Part shown: piece after piece, positions 14,140 through 18,612 of the stretch
Position numbering within the stretch: position 1 is the stretch's first letter
Layout of the letters: each line of letters opens with the position of its first letter
Origin: a virus
DNA: 40,801 bases
Reading direction: 5' to 3' (one strand)
Virus record (IMG/VR): IMGVR_UViG_3300029448_000107
Span: 1-40,801 of that record
Notes under the pieces: model-generated
Seen by the model: the letters and a program-made list of their open reading frames with translations, nothing else
The model's database searches: none
Told to the model about the DNA's origin: nothing
Position numbers and translations under genes: made by a program

Positions 14140-14432
14140 TACTTTTCCTCCTCCGCAATCTCCTCAACGAAAAAATATAATTCATCACATTCACCAAAAT
14201 GTAAGCGGTAATTCTTATATTGTTTTTTCTTTGGATCTGGTATTGCACAACCCTTTTCGTCCCTAAGATATCCGTGTTTATCATTGTCATCCTTAAGGTA
14301 TTTTGGTTGCCAATCGTTAATATCCACCATACAAGGAGACTCTAAATCTACCTCTAGTTCAGCACCATATTTAGCTTTAGTATATAAAGATATAGCTTCA
14401 AACAACTGAAATCCCATTAATCTAATTCTCAT
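14139..14432 (-). CDS. Hypothetical acidic protein
   Basis: 97 residues. An N-terminal helix (MRIRLMGFQLFEAISLYTKAKYG) is followed by ELEVDLESP, a lysine/aspartate-rich middle (KYLKDDNDKHGYLRDEKG, PDPKKKQYKNYRL) and an acidic end (CDELYFFVEEIAEEEK). There is no membrane segment or known motif. It is coupled at both ends: ATGA overlap with the upstream gene and TAATG with the mini-gene downstream. Acidic small proteins in early clusters often bind host enzymes, but nothing specific supports that here. Confidence 0.65.
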   Translation of the reverse strand: MRIRLMGFQLFEAISLYTKAKYGAELEVDLESPCMVDINDWQPKYLKDDNDKHGYLRDEKGCAIPDPKKKQYKNYRLHFGECDELYFFVEEIAEEEK

Positions 14433-14656
14433 GCTATTTCTCCTTGAAATCCATACGCATCTATCTGGTTCTTTTCAATCCATTCAAGATTTATTTCTGC
14501 TTGCCTTTTGGCTTGTTCAATTTGTTTCATAGACAAATGCAAAGCTAATCCTTCAGCCATCTTTAGGCACTCTCTACTTTCTTTTTTAGTTGGCGCGGTT
14601 ACTGCTAAAGTTAAAGCTACAACTAATGCTTCATAACCGTTTTTAATCTCTTTCAT
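14429..14656 (-). CDS. Hypothetical helical protein
   Basis: 75 residues, predicted mainly alpha-helical: GYEALVVALTLAVTAPTKKESRECLKMAEGLALHL, then MKQIEQAKRQAEINLEWIEKNQIDAYGF. The first part is moderately hydrophobic but amphipathic, more like a helical hairpin than a membrane span. It overlaps both neighbours by four bases. The start has AAGGAGAAAGAA upstream. I do not recognise the family. Confidence 0.65.
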   Translation of the reverse strand: MKEIKNGYEALVVALTLAVTAPTKKESRECLKMAEGLALHLSMKQIEQAKRQAEINLEWIEKNQIDAYGFQGEIA

Positions 14657-14937
14657 CTTTCTTTCTCCTTTTGATTTAAAGTCATTGAATATTGTTTGCA
14701 GATTTTAAATGCTTGACGTTGAATTTCGCGGCTAACTTGCCAAAGTTTGCGGCCACTATTTATTCCATAACCCTTAATACGCGCATCACCGCAATGATCA
14801 AGCCATTGATGAAAAGCCGTAATAACTAAGCCGTCATCCTCTGCACGTTCTTTATCAAACATACTGTCTATCCAAACCTGATATATGTCGTTGTGAGTTG
14901 CCATTTCGACATCTACCGCTAGTGGAATTGTTTTCAT
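14653..14937 (-). CDS. Hypothetical protein
   Basis: 94 residues, with GGAGGTGG upstream and TAATG overlap with the preceding gene's stop. Features visible: ATHNDIYQVWIDSMFDKERAEDDGLVITAFHQWLDHCGDARIKGYGINSG, then a basic helix (KLWQVSREIQRQAFKICKQY) and a charged tail ending KEKER. No catalytic motif, membrane segment or export signal is recognised. It is a member of the coupled leftward cluster. Function unknown. Confidence 0.65.
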   Translation of the reverse strand: MKTIPLAVDVEMATHNDIYQVWIDSMFDKERAEDDGLVITAFHQWLDHCGDARIKGYGINSGRKLWQVSREIQRQAFKICKQYSMTLNQKEKER

Positions 14938-15248
14938 TACTCCACCTCCTTTTTGTTTTGTCTCAAAGATTCAGAGTTTGATGCAAAGTTTTCGAAGTAT
15001 TTTTGAACGCTTGAAAATCTGAAAGTCTTATCAAAATGCTGATAACAATTTTTAGATTTTAAATACTCGCTGATTGCGTTGTGAGCCTCATCCAAATACT
15101 TCTCGGCCTCATAAAGTTCTTGGTCATCTCTAAACTGCTCCATCTGCCCTGACACAAAGTAGATTGCATCGTATAGAGTCATCAAGTGATCGGCTTTTCT
15201 CTGATCAATTTTTAAAGGAAATCCCGCAAGTTTAATCTTGTTGCTCAT
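14937..15248 (-). CDS. Hypothetical helical protein
   Basis: 103 residues, largely helical and charged: QRKADHLMTLYDAIYFVSGQMEQFRDDQELYEAEKYLDEAHNAISEYLKSKN, then a region with HFDKTFRFSSVQKYFENFA and a basic tail. AAGGAGG lies upstream of the ATG, and the start overlaps the upstream gene by ATGA. There are no transmembrane segments. The family is not recognised. Confidence 0.65.
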   Translation of the reverse strand: MSNKIKLAGFPLKIDQRKADHLMTLYDAIYFVSGQMEQFRDDQELYEAEKYLDEAHNAISEYLKSKNCYQHFDKTFRFSSVQKYFENFASNSESLRQNKKEVE

Positions 15249-15565
15249 CCCGCCACCTCCTTAGAACTAACATCAATACCGCTGTCATCTATTGATATAT
15301 GCTCGAAACGACCTGATTTTGTCAGATGACTATCTATCTGAACAAAATATGCATTGCTAGAGTCAAGATCTTCTTCAATCAAGGCTTTAATATCACTAGC
15401 CCACCATTTAAGCATCTCTTGAGACCTTTTACTCTCAATCAAATCATCTTCACGCCATCCAGAAAATGCGCTCGACTTGCATTTAGAAAGTAACTCTTGT
15501 CGAATCATTTCGAGACCTAATTTATTTACTGTATGCTTTTGAAACTTTGTATTTTCTTCTAACAT
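15245..15565 (-). CDS. Hypothetical protein
   Basis: 106 residues from the ATG at 15565, chosen because AAGGAGAG precedes it; the frame is open further upstream but runs through a terminator hairpin. The sequence has helical parts (KLGLEMIRQELLSKC, RSQEMLKWWASDIKALIEED) and a beta-like end (NAYFVQIDSHLTKSGRFEHISIDDSGIDV). No known motif. It is the first gene downstream of an internal terminator in the leftward cluster, so its level is probably lower than that of the genes before it unless it has its own promoter. Confidence 0.65.
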   Translation of the reverse strand: MLEENTKFQKHTVNKLGLEMIRQELLSKCKSSAFSGWREDDLIESKRSQEMLKWWASDIKALIEEDLDSSNAYFVQIDSHLTKSGRFEHISIDDSGIDVSSKEVAG

Positions 15566-15581
15566 TTTTCTCTCCTTAATT

Positions 15582-15615
15582 AAAAAACGGCTTCTATGGG
15601 TAACCACAAAAGCCG
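15582..15615 (-). terminator. Intrinsic terminator within the leftward cluster
   Basis: Read leftward: CGGCTT (15615-15610), a 16-base loop, AAGCCG (15593-15588), then six T (15587-15582). It falls right after the stop of the gene ending at 15626 and splits the cluster into a promoter-proximal and a distal part. Confidence 0.75.
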
Positions 15616-15625
15616 CTCGTTCTGT

Positions 15626-15901
15626 TTAAAGTAAATTTAGTTGTTCTGCGATTTCTTTTGAAACGTAGCCAGAAACGCTGACAACATCACACGGATCACC
15701 AAACAACGGACAAGAATTAAACTTGGGATTATCTAAACTGTCGTAATCATAATCCCAGTCTAAAACGTCCGAATGACAATTGATGAAACCATTGAATAGC
15801 TGAGAATCTTCCCGATTAAAAGAAGACTCATCGCCATTAATTAAAGCTGACATTGCCCAAGTTGGGAAATTGTCGTATTTATATTTTAGTTTAAGGCTCA
15901 T
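15626..15901 (-). CDS. Hypothetical acidic protein (YDNFPTWAMSALINGD type)
   Basis: 91 residues from the ATG at 15901, which overlaps the upstream stop as ATGA. The opening KYDNFPTWAMSALINGDESS is a pattern I associate with small, very acidic proteins on phages and plasmids; it is followed by FNGFINCHSDVLDWDYDYDSLDNPKFNSCPLFGDPCDVVSVSGYV. Overall charge is strongly negative, with several Asp-Tyr repeats and four cysteines. DNA mimicry or protein binding could be imagined, but nothing demonstrates it. A terminator follows. Confidence 0.65.
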   Translation of the reverse strand: MSLKLKYKYDNFPTWAMSALINGDESSFNREDSQLFNGFINCHSDVLDWDYDYDSLDNPKFNSCPLFGDPCDVVSVSGYVSKEIAEQLNLL

Positions 15902-16182
15902 TCGTCCACCCCCACAAATTTCAACACACAATCACTCTTGAGCTTCTCTGGGGCGATGATTGCCTTTTTGACTACCTGACCATCAACATAGAATCGGAAC
16001 TCCTGAGAGCCGTCCTGATGCGTTCTATGTGTGGTGCAATGGCTAACGAATGAGTGAGAGTTTTGCGCTGATGTGCCGACCTTTACATCGACTGAACAGT
16101 TTTCCCTCGCTCCCCACGATTTCCCGCTTTGATATATACAAGCCTGAACTTGATTCCATATAGGGTAACTTCTAGATCCCAT
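15898..16182 (-). CDS. Hypothetical protein
   Basis: 94 residues from the ATG at 16182, with TAAGGAGG upstream; the longer frame from 16251 would run through a hairpin. The sequence is beta-rich: SRSYPIWNQVQACIYQSGKSWGARENCSVDVKVGTSAQNSHSFVSHCTTHRTHQDGSQEFRFYVDGQVVKKAII. The His/Thr-rich centre is unusual. No metal-binding or enzyme signature can be assigned with confidence. Its leader repeats the 15-base sequence found in front of the first gene of the cluster. Confidence 0.65.
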   Translation of the reverse strand: MGSRSYPIWNQVQACIYQSGKSWGARENCSVDVKVGTSAQNSHSFVSHCTTHRTHQDGSQEFRFYVDGQVVKKAIIAPEKLKSDCVLKFVGVDE

Positions 16183-16188
16183 AATTGC

Positions 16189-16203
16189 CTCCTTAGATAA
16201 GAC
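16189..16203 (-). repeat. 15-base leader repeat, copy A
   Basis: CTCCTTAGATAAGAC at 16189-16203 is identical to 16739-16753. Read leftward both give GTCTTATCTAAGGAG and hold the ribosome site, in front of the genes starting at 16182 and 16733. The bases around are also similar, so the leader was probably duplicated with its gene or is a shared translational control site. Confidence 0.7.
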
Positions 16204-16228
16204 ATTGATTAAGTTAAGTTCGCGACAA

Positions 16229-16274
16229 TTGCCACGCAATAGCACCCTCAAGAGAAGGTGCTAAAGCTTGGCAA
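16229..16274 (-). other. Intergenic hairpin after the first leftward gene
   Basis: Two nested perfect stems: TTGCCA (16229-16234) with TGGCAA (16269-16274), and TAGCACC (16240-16246) with GGTGCTA (16257-16263), separated by symmetric five-base internal loops. It abuts the stop of the gene ending at 16275. There is no T tract on either side, so RNA processing, stability or protein binding are more likely than termination. Confidence 0.6.
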
Positions 16275-16733
16275 CTATCTGAGTTCTAATTCGAAACTAT
16301 GAATGCTGAAGTCTGAATTATTGACAACTTCCTTGACTGCATCCTCTATGATTTCTGGATCATCATTAATGGACTCGACAACATTGCTTGAGATATCGCT
16401 AGTGTCTAGGTGAGTGTTTATTAGGTCGTCCCAAGGTAGATTGTCTAGCGCATCGTCAACAAGTTTCTCCAGTCTTTCCTCTACAATAGGAGCGATCATT
16501 GAGCGGATAAGATGCTCATTTGAGTTTGATTGTAGGTTATGGATGTATTTCCGCAAAATATTATTAACCATGTTTAGGCTATCTATTAATTGCTGTTCAA
16601 TGCTTCGATCTTCTGCCATGCGCTTCTGGTCTTCTACTGAATAACCCCAACTAGCAAGGCCGTGGTTTTTTTCGTACTCTTCCTTGGAGTCGTAAGCTCC
16701 AAATCCTTTTTCTTCTTCGTTTAAGTTTTCCAT
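16275..16733 (-). CDS. Hypothetical acidic protein, first gene of the leftward cluster
   Basis: 152 residues, very acidic (many Glu and Asp) with little aromatic content. The opening MENLNEEEKGFGAYDSKEEYEKNHG is followed by predicted helices (QLIDSLNMVNNILRKYIHNL, SMIAPIVEERLEKLVDDALDNL) and an acidic end (IEDAVKEVVNNSDFSIHSFELEL). There is no export signal or membrane segment. AAGGAG precedes the ATG. As the promoter-proximal gene of an early-type cluster it may be a host-takeover protein; this is inference from position and charge. The family is not recognised. Confidence 0.7.
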   Translation of the reverse strand: MENLNEEEKGFGAYDSKEEYEKNHGLASWGYSVEDQKRMAEDRSIEQQLIDSLNMVNNILRKYIHNLQSNSNEHLIRSMIAPIVEERLEKLVDDALDNLPWDDLINTHLDTSDISSNVVESINDDPEIIEDAVKEVVNNSDFSIHSFELELR

Positions 16734-16738
16734 GTTGT

Positions 16739-16753
16739 CTCCTTAGATAAGAC
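16739..16753 (-). repeat. 15-base leader repeat, copy B
   Basis: Identical to 16189-16203; holds the ribosome site of the gene starting at 16733. Confidence 0.7.
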
Positions 16754-16786
16754 GTTAATTAATTAACTGTGTATTCATACAGTATG
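16754..16786. promoter_or_regulatory. Operator-like palindromes in the leftward leader
   Basis: GTTAATTAATTAAC at 16754-16767 is a perfect 14-bp palindrome. CATACAGTATG at 16776-16786 is a perfect 5-1-5 inverted repeat. Both lie between the candidate leftward promoter and the first gene, where a repressor could block transcription. The HTH protein encoded at 13848-14051 is an obvious but untested candidate to bind. The first palindrome is of low complexity and could be chance. Confidence 0.4.
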
Positions 16787-16813
16787 CATATATCACCTGT
16801 CTGGCGATGGGCA

Positions 16814-16844
16814 ATTATAAACATAGATCGTAAGAGAATGTAAA
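16814..16844 (-). promoter_or_regulatory. Possible sigma70 promoter for the leftward cluster
   Basis: Read leftward: TTTACA (16844-16839), a 19-base spacer, then a perfect TATAAT (16819-16814). The spacer is longer than the ideal 17. It is the only TATAAT with a recognisable partner in the control region on this strand, about 80 bases before the first gene, so early transcription by host polymerase is plausible. Confidence 0.45.
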
Positions 16845-16896
16845 GAGTTTATTTATTCTCCTAAAGTCCTTTTTATTAAACTGGATAAAAAGTCTA

Positions 16897-16925
16897 ATGT
16901 TTTGTGTCCACCCATATGATAAAGA
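16897..16925 (+). promoter_or_regulatory. Putative phage RNA polymerase promoter P4 (late operon)
   Basis: AATGTTTTGTGTCCACCCATATGATAAAG, core GTCCACCCA at 16906-16914; TTTGTGTCCACCCA is identical to P2 apart from its first bases. It faces the virion genes and is the only copy ahead of them in this window. A long structured leader of about 400 bases follows. Confidence 0.7.
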
Positions 16926-16963
16926 ATGCATATGTTGTCGCGGCTTGTCGGGAGCTGGACAGA

Positions 16964-17044
16964 CGACCAAGTGATCGAAAGGGTTAATTAAATTTATTAA
17001 TTATTTCGTCTTACCCTAATTTTAGGAAATGGTCGCATTTTTTG
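16964..17044 (+). other. Structured leader downstream of P4, attenuator-like
   Basis: CGACCA (16964-16969) pairs with TGGTCG (17030-17035), and AGGGT (16980-16984) with ACCCT (17013-17017), with AT-rich loops. The outer stem is followed by CATTTTTT. The shape resembles a long-loop terminator or attenuator in the late-operon leader. Its stability needs calculation. Confidence 0.4.
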
Positions 17045-17127
17045 TTAAAGATAACCGCATCACTCCAATAATTCCCGCGTCGCCAAATGTCTGACGTTTT
17101 GGATTTTGGTTTTTGCTCTAGATGTAT

Positions 17128-17144
17128 CGGGATAATTAATCCCG
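17128..17144. repeat. Inverted repeat resembling the attP anticodon arm
   Basis: CGGGATAATTAATCCCG has the same six-base arms and the same 17-base length as CGGGATTCAAAATCCCG in attP (3252-3268); only four of the five central bases differ. It may be a chance hairpin, a secondary integrase core-like site or an unrelated operator. Confidence 0.35.
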
Positions 17145-17316
17145 TGATTAATAATTACAACAATATCAATGACTTACATTAATTTACTAAATTTTTTAGG
17201 ATTCCTAGCGATTTTTTTTGACCCCCATGCCGTTTTAAATGTTTTTAATTCAAAAATGTCGATAAAGGTTGTTGTTGTTGTTGTTATTGTCGGACTTTTT
17301 TAAAGGAGGTCTAATT

Positions 17317-17466
17317 TTGGAAATTGATTTAAGAAACGATTTTGCTCTATGTGGGAACTTCCACGTTCTCCCAGAGCTAGACGTTCAGATAAGTAAAAAA
17401 AGAATAAATTACATACGCATTGCTTTTTTAACTCACGAACTCTGGTTCACATTTAACAAGGAATAG
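17317..17466 (+). CDS. Hypothetical 49-residue protein with TTG start
   Basis: The frame has no ATG in this stretch. A strong ribosome site, AAAGGAGG at 17302-17309, lies seven bases before TTG at 17317, giving a 49-residue product that ends just before the lipoprotein gene. The sequence (EIDLRNDFALCGNFHVLPELDVQISKKRINYIRIAFLTHELWFTF) has no known motif. The frame extends upstream through a GTT repeat, but translation from there is unlikely. If real it is the first gene of the late operon. Confidence 0.5.
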   Translation: MEIDLRNDFALCGNFHVLPELDVQISKKRINYIRIAFLTHELWFTFNKE

Positions 17467-17475
17467 ACAAAAAGG

Positions 17476-17685
17476 ATGAAAATAAAACTTTTATTTTGTT
17501 TGCTTTTAGGAGCGTGTACTAACATTAATCAATCTAGTTTTAATGAAAAATCTTTATTAGATTTAAACGACTTACATTGTCCGAAAAATAAGATTTTATA
17601 TTGCGAAGGACGTAATAGACATACTATGGATTGTCAATGTGTAGATAATAGATTTATATCAAATGTAATACCAGTGTTTAGATAA
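17476..17685 (+). CDS. Small lipoprotein
   Basis: 69 residues. Residues 1-14 (MKIKLLFCLLLGAC) are a signal peptide with lipobox LLGAC, so the mature protein would begin with lipidated Cys14 followed by TN. The mature part is short, with a cysteine cluster (LHCPKNKILYCEG, MDCQCVDN) suggesting disulphides in the periplasm. AAAAGG precedes the ATG. It stands apart from the lysis cassette, at the start of the virion operon, so an o-spanin role is less likely. Phage lipoproteins can block superinfection at the receptor or DNA-entry step, which is a possibility only. I do not recognise the family. Confidence 0.7.
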   Translation: MKIKLLFCLLLGACTNINQSSFNEKSLLDLNDLHCPKNKILYCEGRNRHTMDCQCVDNRFISNVIPVFR

Positions 17686-17701
17686 CTAAAGAGGAACAGA
17701 A

Positions 17702-18499
17702 ATGGCATTAGAAAACAGTGGGAGCCATTCGGGAAGATACATTACCGATTTGGACTCGAATAACCCAGCCGCCACAGATCCACTTGCTCAAGCAGATGAA
17801 CATTTACGTTATATCAAAGGAATTCTTAACAATTCTTTCGGTTCCATCACTGGTGCTGTCACAGCTACCCATACCCAAATTAACAATAAGTGTGCAGAGC
17901 CTTTGTCTGCAATTACGTCTGACGGAGCGAACCCAGCGGTAGTATCTCTAGGCACTAATGTTACTCAAGCATCCTTAAAAACACTTATAGGCGTGGATGG
18001 TTTACCAGATCCAGCTATAGTAAATAACGCTGGAACAATAAGCATAGCCAGTACAGCAACCGAAGCTAATGTTTGGAATGCTATAAAAAACGAAGCCTTT
18101 AAAACTATATACCCTGTAGGTTCAATTTATGTATCTGTAGACAGTACCGATCCTACTAATTTATTTGGAGGCACTTGGTCAGCTATAGGTGAAGGTCAAG
18201 TATTAGTCGGACATAGTGGAACAGATAGTGATTTTAATGCGGCAACTCCTTCACAGGGGGGAGCAAAAACGGCAACAGCTAGTATTACAGTACCTAGAGA
18301 TGGTTGGGGAAATGAACAAACTGGAAATTTACTTACTGAACCCACTCCAGAAGGTAGGCTAATTACTGGAGATGGAAATTCAGATAATCAAAATTTTAGT
18401 AATTTAGCAACAGCTTCAGGAGATAGAACTTTGACAGGAAGTGTTTCTACTTTACAGCCTTACATTGCTGTCTATATGTGGAAACGAACAGTTCTTTAA
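17702..18499 (+). CDS. Tail fibre/collar protein with gp10-like C-terminal domain
   Basis: 265 residues. The N terminus (GRYITDLDSNNPAATDPLAQADEHLRYIKGILNNSFGSITGAVTATHTQIN) is a common phage tail-attachment opening. The C-terminal part (from about 139) begins IYPVGSIYVSVDSTDPTNLFGGTWSAIGEGQVLVG and ends LQPYIAVYMWKRTVL, which is the hallmark of the T4 gp10-like C-terminal/tail-collar fold. It is probably a short fibre or spike attached near the tail tip. GAGGAAC lies upstream of the ATG. It is the first clearly structural gene of the late operon. Confidence 0.85.
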   Translation: MALENSGSHSGRYITDLDSNNPAATDPLAQADEHLRYIKGILNNSFGSITGAVTATHTQINNKCAEPLSAITSDGANPAVVSLGTNVTQASLKTLIGVDGLPDPAIVNNAGTISIASTATEANVWNAIKNEAFKTIYPVGSIYVSVDSTDPTNLFGGTWSAIGEGQVLVGHSGTDSDFNAATPSQGGAKTATASITVPRDGWGNEQTGNLLTEPTPEGRLITGDGNSDNQNFSNLATASGDRTLTGSVSTLQPYIAVYMWKRTVL

Positions 18500-18511
18500 T
18501 AGGAGATAAAT

Positions 18512-18601
18512 ATGCCTGTAGTAAACGGAAAGAAATACGCTTACACCAAAAAAGGTAAAGCTCAAGCATCAAGAGCTAGGAAAAAAGCTAAAAAGAAATA
18601 A
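18512..18601 (+). CDS. 29-residue strongly basic peptide
   Basis: AGGAGATAAAT precedes the ATG at 18512. The product starts MPVVNGKKYAYTKKGKAQA and ends in a run of Arg and Lys (SRARKKAKKK), with 13 basic residues out of 29 and no acidic ones. Peptides of the same plan (GKKYxYTxxGKAxA then poly-Lys) occur beside virion genes in many phages, and this is too well embedded between two genes to be chance. Nucleic-acid binding, perhaps DNA condensation in the head, is an inference from composition. Confidence 0.75.
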   Translation: MPVVNGKKYAYTKKGKAQASRARKKAKKK

Positions 18602-18612
18602 AGGAGTTTAGT

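Larger units (their letters stand above)
16734..17316. other. Non-coding control region between divergent operons
   Basis: About 580 bases without a convincing gene. From left to right: leader repeat copy B (16739-16753), the 14-bp palindrome at 16754, CATACAGTATG at 16776, a leftward sigma70-like promoter near 16814-16844, phage promoter P4 at 16897, a structured segment ending in a T run (16964-17044), a CGGGAT-N5-ATCCCG inverted repeat at 17128, an AT-rich stretch, and six GTT repeats at 17268-17285. It separates the leftward small-gene cluster from the rightward virion operon and probably holds the main lytic switch. A replication origin here is possible, but I see no defining motif. Confidence 0.7.

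Noticed and set aside
14051-14290. A 79-codon leftward reading frame
   Set aside because: It overlaps the better supported 97-residue gene and the mini-gene in another frame and has no ribosome site.
15904-15911. GTCCACCC, a fifth near match to the promoter core
   Set aside because: It lies in the overlap of two leftward coding genes, lacks the TTTGT flank and the final A, and is not followed by a rightward gene.
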